A stretch of 64,000 bases of DNA from Lepidostoma basale. Taxonomy: Eukaryota; Arthropoda; Insecta; Trichoptera; Lepidostomatidae. The notes under the pieces are model-generated. The model was not told where the DNA came from. It worked only from the letters and a program-made list of their open reading frames with translations, and made no database searches. Of this stretch, positions 51,401-61,443 are shown in pieces. Each line of letters starts with the position of its first letter. Positions within the stretch are counted from its first letter, which is position 1. The translations under genes were made by a program, and so were the position numbers. The stretch is taken from NCBI GenBank assembly GCA_022606425.2, contig JAHDVF020000449.1, forward strand, positions 124,001 to 188,000, given 5' to 3'.

Positions 51401-52325
51401 AGTTTTTTTCACATTTTCTTGAAAGAAATTTCAGCTCATTCTTATATCTCGCAGCGCTTTTGTTTATAAAATATGATAATCAATATTCTAATAATAGACA
51501 ACTGCGCGATAAACTATTATACATCCCCCGCGGCGTGCGGAGTGTGGAATGTGTATAGATATTGATAAAGATAACTTCCACACTTTTTCCATTAACTGTT
51601 CCAAAACATAAATTATAGTTTATTGCGCCCGAACACGCATGCGTCCATAACAACTCTATGCCCGATACCGTATGGATTATGTGCTTTTGTTTTATCGCAC
51701 TTGTTCCGCGAAACTTCGAAAAAATTACATCACAAACTGTTGTCGTAAATTTTATTTCCCTCGCCTGCCGTTTCGTGGCGGGGGAGAAAGCGCGCGTCCC
51801 GCGACCTACTATGGGGGCTCCTACGAGTCCTTTTTGGAGCTTATGTAAGTTCATTAATATCTTACGGCCCGTAATGAGTTGTAATGTTCCTTATAAAAAG
51901 CCAACTGACGCTCACCGTGAAAGGGAATTTCTAAGCGGCAGGGTGCAAGGAGTTGCGCGGGCCTGAAGGCATCCTTTGTTGGCGCGCGGAGGTGGCGCTG
52001 CTTAAATTTGCTAAATGTATTTGCACGGACAGCCCGTCGGCCTGCGCTTATTGGAGATGAATTATCTCAGCGCTTTAATAAATTTCCGTCGTTATTCATT
52101 CCGTCCTTTATCCAGAAACGGCGCTAATAAAAATTTTAATGTCACCGGGGAAATGTTTACTTTACGGCTCAATTCTGCCAATTATCTCGTTTTTATTCTA
52201 TAGAATATTCGCCTTCACTTTATGTTGTGGATTCGCAATTTGAACGAATAGATTTGCACTTCGTATTTTCGCAACACTTTATTTTTCTTTGCTTTCGTAT
52301 GAGGCACTTAATTAAAATATATATT
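51401..52325. other. unique GC-richer island
   Basis: Overlapping frames of 124(-), 102(+) and 62(+) codons without known domains. Possible regulatory DNA; not demonstrated. Confidence 0.35.
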
Positions 52326-53035
52326 ATACTAGCGGATCCGACAGACGTTGTCCTCATTGGCGGAACTCCGATAGAAGCCCAGAAGCCCGGCTTGCGTAAG
52401 AAATTTTGAATCAAAGCCCCCAAATCTAAGTAATCATGCCACCGCATAAACCAACAACCCACCAAATCACCTTATAACAATGTTCCCATTAGACGGAAAA
52501 GGAATAGCCGCAAGAGCTGAACCTCTGTAAGCCAGAAGAGGTTTTGATTCAAAATTTCTTACGCAAGCCGGGCTTCTGAGCTTCTATGGGACTAGCGTCA
52601 CTGGTTGTTCTGCCCGAACGTTGGCTTGTCTGCTATTAGCTGGTTCAGCAAAGTTTTTTAGATATTCGAATTTTCGATAAACTGTATACAAAATGACATT
52701 TGACATTGAGTTTGACTTTTAAAAAAAAATATTTTTACACTATACTTGCGTTATAGCGTGGCGTAGATTTAAATTTGCGCATGCTCAAACACAGAATTCG
52801 ACATCAGCGCCATCTATAGTAAACAAACATAGCTATGCATTATTCTCAGACGGTCAATTATTCGTGAACTTCCCAGAAGGTTTTAACGGTCACCTACGGG
52901 GTCCAATTATGAATCGAAACTATTCAGGGACCCACTCAAACACACACAAAATATTTCATCAAAATGGGTCCAGCCGTTTTGGAGTACAATTACATACGTC
53001 CGTACAGAAGAATTATAAATATATAAGATATGTTG
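52326..53035 (+). mobile_element. repeat X (non-autonomous element)
   Basis: Starts ACTAGCGGATCCGACAGACG and ends TTTTGGAGTACAATTACATA, CGTCCGTACAGAAGAATTAT. An inverted copy lies at 58815-59280. This copy has an internal 42-bp inverted repeat at 52374-52415 and 52543-52585 (GAAGCCCGGCTTGCGTAAGA). Confidence 0.78.
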
Positions 53036-53039
53036 TTGA

Positions 53040-53175
53040 ATTACATTATAACATCGCGAGCCAGATCGTTGTAAAGGGTGTATCTATTATATTGTATTTT
53101 ATGATATCTGTTAGGTAGCTAATCTCTTACCATTTTATTAACACGTTAATTCTACACTAGACCAACGATAGTGTG
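53040..53175 (-). mobile_element. tRNA-derived SINE, type I, 3' part
   Basis: ACATCGCGAGCCAGATCGTT, GATATCTGTTAGGTAGCTAA, TTCTACACTAGACCAACGAT. Head missing. Old copy. Confidence 0.8.
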
Positions 53176-53185
53176 ACACAAAAGG

Positions 53186-53224
53186 CTTCGGCCGGTTTCG
53201 GCTGCTCGCTACCATCTTCCGGAG
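53186..53224 (-). ncRNA. hammerhead-like motif, family F (degenerate)
   Basis: CGGAAGA-UGGUAGCGAGCAGCC-GAAACCGGCC. U4 changed, and the GUC triplet is now GCC. Confidence 0.45.
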
Positions 53225-53230
53225 AACAGA

Positions 53231-53829
53231 ATTTATAACTAAAAAAATATTTCTAATGGGTTTTTATATACGAGTATGTTATCTCGTTTTTGTTTGTCTA
53301 ATATTTGTACATTCCGAGCGGCGAATTTATTATTTTCGGGACAGTGCAATCAATTTTCATTTTATCTTCCGCGAATAAATCGATTTTATTGCGGCTCGAC
53401 ATTTCGTTCCCGGGCCCGCGGCGACACTGGAGTCTCCATTCTTCTTCATATGATCGGGTCTTATGTATGTTTTTATGTTATCGCGATAGTGGTAAAAAGT
53501 GACCTCTGGGAGCCATACGTTCTCTTCGACGTTTCTCGCTATCTGGACACATTACCGCTTCCCCGGTAGCATTATTCCGGCCCTATCTGCCCGATACATC
53601 GCCACCGGGTGGACCGGGAGTCTGGCATGAGGGCCGTAAACTGCTCCAAATGTTTACACCGCCGTAAATACCTGAATCTACTATTCAGACATCTTGTATC
53701 CGTGCCCCCTCGCTTTCATTTGTTAATTGCCACGTTACTTACCTTATTCATTATTCATCTGAAACATCTCCTCAGTTGACGAATTTATAGATATACAATA
53801 ATAATACAACGCAGAAGATACTGAAATGC
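53231..53829. other. unique GC-richer island
   Basis: 97- and 65-codon plus frames (53276-53569) without known motifs. Contains AATAAATCGATTTTATTGCG, rich in homeodomain-type AT cores. Confidence 0.35.
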
Positions 53830-54030
53830 GCAAGTGCAGAGGATGGATCCCACCAGAATCCCACACGCTGTGGCGCATTAGATTCCTGCCGGCTGCCGCA
53901 TGCCGTCCCCCCGGAAGACCGCCGAAGAGATGGAGAGATAGCTGGGAGTCAATCTCCCAAGATAGGCCAGCCTGATTTCAGGAACAGACCAAAGGTCTAT
54001 AAGGAGAAGAAGAAGAAGAATAAAATAATA
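53830..54030 (+). mobile_element. GAA-tailed LINE 3' end
   Basis: CAGAGGATGGATCCCACCAG, CGCCGAAGAGATGGAGAGAT, GGAACAGACCAAAGGTCTAT, AGGAGAAGAAGAAGAAG. Confidence 0.75.
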
Positions 54031-54071
54031 ATAATAAACGACGCTCTCAAAGTCATCACTGCAAAAAATAT

Positions 54072-54185
54072 ATAGGTACTGTCGAAATAAAGACAAAAGT
54101 GGAAGTAGTTAAAAAACATCGTTTTATTGAATTATTATTCAAAATAAACTTCCATCAAGAGATTTCAGTAAAATCATTTGGTCTA
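54072..54185 (+). mobile_element. family E right half
   Basis: ACTGTCGAAATAAAGACAAA, AGTGGAAGTAGTTAAAAAAC, AAACTTCCATCAAGAGATTT. No ribozyme arm. A small W scrap (GCTCTCAAAGTCATCACTGC) lies just before. Confidence 0.65.
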
Positions 54186-54740
54186 TTTTCAGTATTACGT
54201 AAGTACCTACACAGGTTCTATATGTTATATGGATTATTACATTTGCAGGAAGCCACATTTTTTGAGACGGCATGTCTAAATTGGATCCACTCTCGTGGAC
54301 CTCTTGCAGGTTGGAATCGACCCCTGGGGGTCGATATAGACCACTTTGAGAGTCATTGTTGTAGACCTTTCTATTTCGCATTTGCTTTTTATTCCTTTTT
54401 TTACTTTCGTCTTACAGAGTCTTCCCAATAAACATAGATAAGTGACAAATCACGCTTCGCTTGTTTTGCTCTTTTTATTTTTAAAATCAATATTTGTACG
54501 CGAAAATACGCCGCAAGACCGGTGGAATCCTCCGTGTTTCTTAGTATTCATATAAACAAAGTTAAAAATAGCTCAACTCCTCCGTGCCGGAGTGAAGTTA
54601 GCCCGAATAGCCACTGCGAAATGTTTCTTTTATTGTAAATTATTAATTTGAGTGTTTACACAATCCTTAGCGAACTTTCCCGCTATTGCACCGGACTTCG
54701 AGATTGTTAATAAAATATTTTTAATTTTTGATAAACTCAA
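54186..54740. other. unassigned stretch
   Basis: 110- and 80-codon frames overlap on opposite strands near 54100-54430; neither recognised. Confidence 0.35.
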
Positions 54741-54900
54741 GGCGTAATTTTTTTAGTAATTCTGTGAAATCATTTGAAATTGTTCTCGACATGTTGTGAA
54801 GGTTTTACGCTTTCATTATCGGGAGAACGATATATAGTAAACATATTTGTAAAACCTTCGAAACGTGTCGAGAAAAATAAATGCACAAGTGGAAAAACAT
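54741..54900. mobile_element. family D palindrome with hammerhead-like arms
   Basis: Minus motif 54784-54822 has ACAAC in place of GAAAC. Plus arm 54848-54875 keeps CUUC-GAAACGUGUC-GAG but lost its CUGAUGA side. Confidence 0.55.
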
Positions 54901-54965
54901 CAATGTTATCTTTTCTTTTTTATATACTTTGTATACAACACTAACTTAAAAAAAAATGAAATATC

Positions 54966-55002
54966 AGACATGTTTTGCACAACCCGGTCCTTCCTCAGAG
55001 TA
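54966..55002 (-). ncRNA. hammerhead-like motif, family B (G12 changed)
   Basis: CUGAGGA (54992-54998), GGACC...GGUUGUGC, AAAAC, AUGUC. G12 to A and a broken stem II suggest it is inactive. Confidence 0.55.
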
Positions 55003-55143
55003 ATATTATAAAGATATTTAAAATATAAAATTGTTTACAAATATGATCAGTTTTGACAGATGTTATCTGTTATCTTTTGTTGTAACATCTGTCAAAACTG
55101 ATCATATTTGTAAACAATTTTATAATATTTTAAATATCTTTAT

Positions 55144-55189
55144 AATATCACTGAGGAAGGACCGGGTTGTCCGAAACATGTCTGATATT
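55144..55189 (+). ncRNA. hammerhead ribozyme, family B (core and 7-bp stem I intact)
   Basis: AAUAUCA (55144-55150), CUGAGGA (55151-55157), stem II GGAC/GUCC, GAAA (55173-55176), ACAUGU stem III, GUC with cleavage after 55182, then UGAUAUU (55183-55189), the exact complement of AAUAUCA. All core positions fit CUGANGA/GAAA/NUH. Best candidate in the window. Confidence 0.85.
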
Positions 55190-55315
55190 TAATTTTTTTT
55201 TTACAACTCAAAGTATGGCGAACATAGAAGAAAATCAATGGTATCATTCATAAAAAAAAACGTTAAAATGAGTTAATGATGTATCCATAATATAAATTAT
55301 TACTCAAATGTAACA

Positions 55316-55935
55316 ATTCTTCTTTCGGTGCCGTGTCAGGTCCCTAAAGTTGGTGATCACTGCAGCGAAGGCATCTCTGTCCTGCGCCACTTGGAAAAGG
55401 TTCTGAACTCTTGTAATTCCTGTCCACTCTTTAATGTTCCGCAGCCAGTACAGCTAACTGTCTTCTACCAACTCCCCGACGTCCCTCTACTTTATCCATT
55501 AATATCAATCGAAGGAAGTGGTACTTTTCTCCCCTTAGCACATGACCCAAATATGAGACCTTTCTAATTTTCACACTCGACAACAGCTCTCTATTGGATC
55601 TGAATCTCTGTAGTACGTCTGCATTACTGACCCTATCGGTCCACGGTATACGGAGCATTCTGCGGTATATCCACATCTCGAACGCCTCCAACCGGTTCAT
55701 TACATTCACTTTTAGAGTCCAGGTTTCGCAGCTATATAGTAGAACAGACCATTTATAACATTTGATCATTCTTTGTCGGAGTTTCAAGTTAATATTATCG
55801 TTGCAAAATAAGGTTCTCATTTTATTAAATGCAGCTCGTGCAACTTCAATTTTGCATTTTATTTCAATGTCCGAGTCAAGCGCTTTAGTGATAATGCTGC
55901 CAAGGTATTTAAATTGGTCGACCATTCGTACCATT
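55316..55935 (-). pseudogene. LINE group F copy, C-terminal region, 168-codon frame
   Basis: Minus frame 55934-55431: MVDQFKYLGSIITKALDSDI, AFNKMRTLFCNDNINLKLRQ, SVLLYSCETWTLKVNVMNRL, EAFEMWIYRRMLRIPWTDRV, VSYLGHVLRGEKYHFLRLIL. Then, out of frame, TGCGGAACATTAAAGAGTGG and a GAAAGAAGAA tail. The FEMW..RRMLRIPWTDRVSN motif is typical of LINE ORF2 ends. No catalytic motif remains. Confidence 0.92.
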
Positions 55936-56259
55936 CAGTTTCAGAGTGGATGTAGAATAATTAAGTCGCCCAAATGAAATGTGACAATACTAAAATCAAA
56001 TACCAATAGGTTTAATTTTTGGGAGTCGATATATGGAATACGACGAGCGTGCGCTTAACCGTCGCGTTGCCATGTGGTCAATTGAGTTTCCACTGCCAAT
56101 TTAAAGTTGATTTTCTTAAAACCTATGGACCCTAATATTATAAAAAATTTCTCAATATTTCGTAATAAAAAAAAAAGCAAAAAATTACTTCCTTCATCCC
56201 AAAAAAAAATATTTTCTAAGACTGCCCTCACCTTCATTCGTGTTAAGGTAGAATTTGTT
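55936..56259. other. unassigned stretch
   Basis: No feature supported. Confidence 0.3.
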
Positions 56260-56482
56260 TTGCTAATATTTACAACTTTATCAAAAGTGACAAATACTTA
56301 CTCGCTGTTTTGAACGTATTATAAATTATATCTTTGACCTTTTCAATAGGTACGTAATAATACCGACTGGATGGAAACGCAGCACGTAACTTAATAATAT
56401 CAGAACTGTGAAAATATTAACACTTTACCAAAAGGGACAAATATTAATACGTACTCGTTGTCTTGAACGTACTATACATTTT
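56260..56482 (+). repeat. diverged direct duplication, about 65 bp
   Basis: ACTTTATCAAAAGTGACAAA..ACTCGCTGTTTTGAACGTAT (56276-56320) recurs as ACTTTACCAAAAGGGACAAA..ACTCGTTGTCTTGAACGTAC (56422-56471). Confidence 0.6.
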
Positions 56483-57394
56483 GCCTAGGTGCCTTTATCC
56501 TCGCCCCGCCGGCCGCGGCGCGCAGACAAGTTTATACCTGATATTCAATTGCTCGTATGCTATGACGCATTCCATATCAGAAATCGCATGGTTCCAGAAA
56601 AAAATTAATAATGATATGTTTTTCAAATAATCCATGTATGTTATAGATATCGATCTATTCCTAATGAAATTCCCTACAAGATGACATAAATTAAATTTTG
56701 ATTCATCTAGTCATATGCTTGATATTTAGATAAAGTTAGCGGTAAACTGAACTTACCACATGGGAGCAAGCGTTTTGTTTTGAACACGGTACGTTAAGGG
56801 TTAACGATATACACCATAGATGTTGAGGTAAAATAGAATATGAATTTCCAAAATCGTCTGTTATTTATTATTAAATCATTAATATCGTTATTTTACTCTT
56901 AGAAAGTATATATATTTTTTTCCATTCGTTTACCGCGTGACCTGATTTTACGTGATTTGTTTCCCGAGTTTTCCGTCACATGTAGGAACGGAACGATCAC
57001 ACAACTCACACGGACGTCGCACAACCGTATCGCTCCACACAGAATGTCAACGATTCGACTCCCGCGGGAGTAGTTTTGTGGTCTTGACCCTATTTCTCTA
57101 TCCCCATTTCTCTCTGTTCGCTTCCACCCCTCACAAGCCACCAAACTACTAAACTTACATTACATAAGATGCAGGAAAGCGTGTATACTATATATTTATA
57201 AATATACATCAAAATATATAAAAAGAGGTTCAAACGTCCTTGGATTATTTAAATTCGGATACGGATGGATTTCTTAATTAATACGTTTATTATAATGTTA
57301 TACATATTGATTTGGCGGAGCTATATTGAGAGAGCCGACTCCAAATAATGGGAAAAGGCTAAGCGAAATTTAAGGATCAATATATAAGAGTGAC
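56483..57394. other. unassigned stretch
   Basis: Short GC-rich block at 56490-56530. No frame or repeat recognised. Confidence 0.3.
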
Positions 57395-57965
57395 CTTGTA
57401 ATGAATGTGTCCAAATCTAATGTGATGGAATTTGAAAAACAATAATGTATGACAATTTGTGACATAAGCGCGAACTGTGAGAATCTGGAGCAAATTACCG
57501 AATTTATTTATCTGAGAAGCATGTTTACAAGACATGAAAAAATGGTCAAAGATATCGAAATAAGGATCAGTGCTGGGAACAAAATTAATGGCGCTCTCAA
57601 AGTCATCACTGCAAATAGAAGTATTTTAACTAAAGCAAAAATGGCAGTAGGTACTAGTGCCAATATTGGAGCTGACAAAAAATAGGATGAAAAATAGGAT
57701 ACATGCCGTAGAAATTAGATCACTGAGAAGAATGTGCGAGAAAACAATATATGATAGAATACCGAACTACGAAATAAGGATGAAATGTATGGCAGATGAT
57801 TGCATCAAAAGAAAAAATAAAAAAGGATCCCTAAGAGTGGACAGGAATAACAAGAGTTCAGAACCTATTCCAAGTGGAACAGGATAGAAATGCCTTTGCT
57901 GCAGTGATCGCCAACATGGGGGGGGGGGGGAGGGGGACATGCCACGGCGTCGAAAGAAGGAGAAT
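57395..57965 (+). pseudogene. chimaeric LINE: group W body joined to a group F 3' end
   Basis: 57395-57835: FIYLRSMFTRHEKMVKDIEI, RISAGNKINGALKVITANRS, then across frameshifts IHAVEIRSLRRMCEKTIYDR and MADDCIKRKNKKGSL (all W). At 57836 it becomes AGTGGACAGGAATAACAAGA, CTTTGCTGCAGTGATCGCCA and a GAAAGAAGG end (group F). A G13 run sits in the F part. Confidence 0.8.
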
Positions 57966-58731
57966 ATTTTCTAACCGAATATCAGATGCAGCGTTCATAT
58001 TTGTTTACATTTAAAACACTTCTTAATGCGTCCTTGTGGTGATTATTATATCAATAAAACGGCGCTTTAAAAGTTAGCATATTATTATAATAATAATATT
58101 ATTATAATTGATTATTGCTTTCTTCGCTTTGGACCCATCCACGTGATTGTGCTTTATGTAAAAATTTTCATAAGTGCGTACCTGGTAGGCCTGGAATATT
58201 ATTTCAAAATCTGGCAATTTATGCGCTAGGTAATTCAATCGACCAGGGCGGTATATCAGGCATCAGGCAGCCGCCGTGTGCCGGGTAGGTATTTATTACG
58301 TACGTCCAGCGTGAATTTACTATCATTGTGTCTTTTGTCCGAATTTAATTTCGGGCGGGCCCGCGGGCCACGTGACAGCGGTCAATCGTTATTAACGCGC
58401 GAACCGATTTCTCGCACAAGCGGGAGGTGTCTCGTTTTATGACCGCATAAATTTTACGACTAAGTCTGCGAGATAGGGGCTCGCTTCGGGGTCGCTCCGG
58501 GAGTGGTACCTACATACCTTTCACGCTTATAAAATATCGCATCTCAGTACCTACTCAAAATCAAATTTTACCTCTGTGTCACAGCCATAAACCGATTGTT
58601 GCCGTTTTATTCGCACGTGGAAATGCTCGACGACAATAAATCGTAATCTAATCTAGGATAAGACAATCTATATTCGAGAAACTAGTAATGGCTTAGTATG
58701 TATTTTCTTCTAATTTAATCTCTTGGTTTTC
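57966..58731. other. unique; GC-rich island at 58230-58520
   Basis: Contains ATGACCGCATAAATTTTACG and a CACGTG E-box (58369). No frame. Possibly regulatory, unproven. Confidence 0.35.
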
Positions 58732-58815
58732 TATCATACATCGTTTCTAGACATTCTTCTCAGTGATCTCATTTCTACGGCATTTATCCTTCTTTTGCCA
58801 GCCCCAGCTTCACCT
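58732..58815 (-). mobile_element. LINE group W fragment
   Basis: ATTCTTCTCAGTGATCTCAT, CTACGGCATTTATCCTTCTT: the minus strand encodes RINAVEMRSLRRM. Confidence 0.78.
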
Positions 58816-59280
58816 CTATAATTCTTCTGTACGGGCGTAAGTAGTTGAACTCCTCCTAAACGGCTGGACCGATTTTGATGAAATTTTGAAGTGTGTTTGA
58901 GTGGGATCCCTGGATGATTTAGATTTGCAATTGGACCCGGTAGGTGACCTTTAAAACCTTCCTGAAAGTTCATGAATAATTGACCTTCTAAGAGTAATTT
59001 ATAGTTATGTTTGTTTACTGTTTAGTTATGGCGCTGATTTCGTGTTCGGTGTTTAAGCATGCTCGAATTTAAATCTACAATACAACATTGTTCATCAACT
59101 TGCAGTAAGATAAAAACAAAACAAACTTTTTTAATATGTCAAACTCAGTGTCAAATGTCATTTAGTATAAGGTTTATTGAAAATTCAAATATCGAAAAAA
59201 CATTTGCTGAACCAGATTATTGTAGGCAAGCCAACGTTTGGGCAGGACAACATCTGTCGGGTCCGTTAGTATGTATATAT
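58815..59280 (-). mobile_element. repeat X, inverted copy
   Basis: Plus strand: TATAATTCTTCTGTACGGGC, AAACGGCTGGACCGATTTTG, GGTAGGTGACCTTTAAAACC at the left; CAAGCCAACGTTTGGGCAGG, CATCTGTCGGGTCCGTTAGT at the right. About 465 bp. Confidence 0.8.
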
Positions 59281-59660
59281 AATATATAAAAAAAGAAAAA
59301 ACAATCGACATTTGATTGTAGTTACGGAGTTCATTTGCTCTGGGCTCCGCCTCTGCGGGAACTCTTTACACCCGAAGTTGGTTCTATATCGGATGGATAA
59401 TTCCAAAGACTGCGGCAGCTTGTACGCCGGCTTAAATAAGGTCGAAGAGACGAGAAAGTTCCGAAACAAATCTAACTTCATTACTATGTATTTTACTTCG
59501 GGCGATCGCGTGGCCCAAGTCAAACGAAAGGGCAAACCGCGCTCTTAACTTTTGATTGAATACTATAATTACAAAAATATCGAAATTAAATCTAAATCTA
59601 TTTTAAATTGACATTTATTATATTACTATTGAACTTTACGTCGTATTTAGATTGCTACGC
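59281..59660. other. unassigned stretch
   Basis: 89(-) and 78(+) codon frames overlap; no known motif. Confidence 0.3.
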
Positions 59661-60440
59661 TTTCACGTTCACTGATTCTTGATTGGCCGATTTGCTGTTG
59701 CAATGGTAACCTATGATTTCACGTAATCGCTTTTGATTAACACAGACATATAAGGGTAGGGTTTACTATTATCTTTTTCTTGTTCTTCTTGTGCCATATA
59801 AGGTTTTCACGATGTTTGTCATATCTTATATTTATTTTCTGCAATTGCCTTATTTTACTTGATTTGACGTTTTCACGTTCACTGATTCTTGATTGGCCGA
59901 TTTGCTGTTGCAATGGTAACCTATGATTTCACGGAATCGCTTTTGATTAACACAGACATATAAGGGCAGGGTTTACTATTATCTTTTTCTTGTTCTTCTT
60001 GTGCCATATAAGGTTTTCACGATGTTTGTCATATCTTATATTTATTTTCTGCAATTGCCTTATTTTACTTGATTTGACGTTTTCACGTTCACTGATTCTT
60101 GATTGGCCGATTTGCTGTTGCAATGGTAACCTATGATTTCACGAAATCGCTTTTGATTAACATTGACATATAAGGGCAGGGTTTACTACTATCCTTTTTT
60201 TGTTCTTCTTGTGCCACATAAGGTTTTCACGATGTTTGTCATATCTTATCTTTATTTTCTGCAATTGCCTTATTTTACTTGATTTGACGTTTACACGTTC
60301 ACTGAGTCTTGATAGGCCTCAAATAGCATTAAACCGACCTTTTGATTAACATATACATATAAGGACACGGGTTATTTTTATCTCCTTCTTCGTCTTCTTC
60401 TTCTTTGTCTTCTGCAAGCGTCTTATTTTACTTGATTTGT
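59661..60440 (+). repeat. 210-bp tandem repeat, three full units and a partial
   Basis: Units start at 59661, 59871, 60081 and 60291. The first three differ at only a few bases; the fourth is diverged and shortened. Each full unit carries GATTGGCC, GTTGCAATGGTAAC (59697, 59907, 60117), GACATATAAGGG and CC(A/T)6GG-like CCATATAAGG (59794, 60004; CCACATAAGG in unit 3). Confidence 0.92.
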
Positions 60441-60447
60441 GTATGTT

Positions 60448-60676
60448 TACTTTCCTTGTGAGTGGAAAGAGGAGCCGTGGAAGACTTAGGAAAGCATGGC
60501 ATGCTAAAATTAATCAAATATTTAAAGACGGCCACATTCGAAGTCAGAAATTTCGATGAACGTTCATGTTACGATGTGTGAATGTAGAGAAAGCTCGAGA
60601 GGTATGGACAGGGCTGTACGGCGGTTCATCCTCTCTGCCTAACCCTCCTAAGAAACGGCGTGATGGTTAGTTAGTT
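60448..60676 (+). mobile_element. LINE group W fragment, (GTTA)n tail
   Basis: GAGTGGAAAGAGGAGCCGTG, AAGCATGGCATGCTAAAATT, GGTTCATCCTCTCTGCCTAA, GGCGTGATGGTTAGTTAGTT. Confidence 0.85.
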
Positions 60677-60712
60677 GGATTGTTTTCTATATGTAATTTT
60701 TATGTGGCAAAA

Positions 60713-60950
60713 TCTGTGACTGCCACGCCGAAAATCCTGGTTTCGATACCCGGCGATGGCAGTGTGACTGTCATACTATCTATTGTCTGGTGTAGAATTC
60801 ACGTGACAATAAAATGGCGATAGATTAGCTACAATCACATGTCATGAGAATCAATATGATAGCTTTACTTCTTACGTCGAATTGGTTGGCGCTGTAATGA
60901 TGTAAAGAGCGATTTAACTAAATAAAAATAATAATAGGTTCAATACAAAA
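60713..60950 (+). mobile_element. tRNA-derived SINE, type I, head partly lost
   Basis: B box GGTTTCGATACC (diverged), CAGTGTGACTGTCATACTAT, TTCACGTGACAATAAAATGG, then TGATGTAAAGAGCGATTTAA and an (AAT) tail. Confidence 0.85.
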
Positions 60951-61054
60951 TAATTGTTTTCATTGTGTTATAAAATAAATAAATGGAGACGATTTTAGAT
61001 CCAATATTTGGTTCAGTTACTATAAATAAAATTTTGTATAATAAGTTTAATTAA

Positions 61055-61443
61055 AATTATATGTTAACGATGTAAATGGAATCAGAAATAGAGGAAGAAC
61101 AAAAAAAACGTGGCACGATTAAATAAATCAAATATTGATTGTCGGCCACGTGAGGAGTCAGAGAAATCGACGCACGTGCATGACACGATTTATGAATCTT
61201 TAGGAAGCGAGAGAAATATGTCAGGAAAGAAAAGTGTGGCAGTCCATTATTACTGCCTATCCCTTCGGGGAGACGGCGCGATGGTTAGTTAGTTTTAGTC
61301 TAATAAACATAAATATTATATGTTAACGATGTTAATGTAAATAGAAATAGAGAAAGACCGAGGAAAACGTGGTACGATAAAAAAAATCAAGTATTGAATG
61401 TCGGCCACGTGAGTAATCGACGCGCGTCTATAAAGAAATATGC
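61055..61443 (+). mobile_element. two successive LINE group W fragments
   Basis: Copy 1 61055-61298 (TATGTTAACGATGTAAATGG to CGCGATGGTTAGTTAG). Copy 2 61318-61443 starts with the same TATGTTAACGATGTTAATG and stops before the tail. Both begin at the same codon, suggesting a tandem duplication or a shared truncation point. Confidence 0.85.

Larger units (their letters stand above)
54905..55235. mobile_element. family B palindrome, complete
   Basis: Arms of about 130 bp: TTTATATACTTTGTATACAA, TTGTTTACAAATATGATCAG at the left; CTGATCATATTTGTAAACAA and the ribozyme at the right. Ends with ATGGCGAACATAGAAGAAAA from 55215. Confidence 0.85.

Noticed and set aside
51480..51966. Overlapping 124(-) and 102(+) codon genes
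   Set aside because: Opposite-strand overlapping frames in a GC-richer island are expected by chance; no motif seen.
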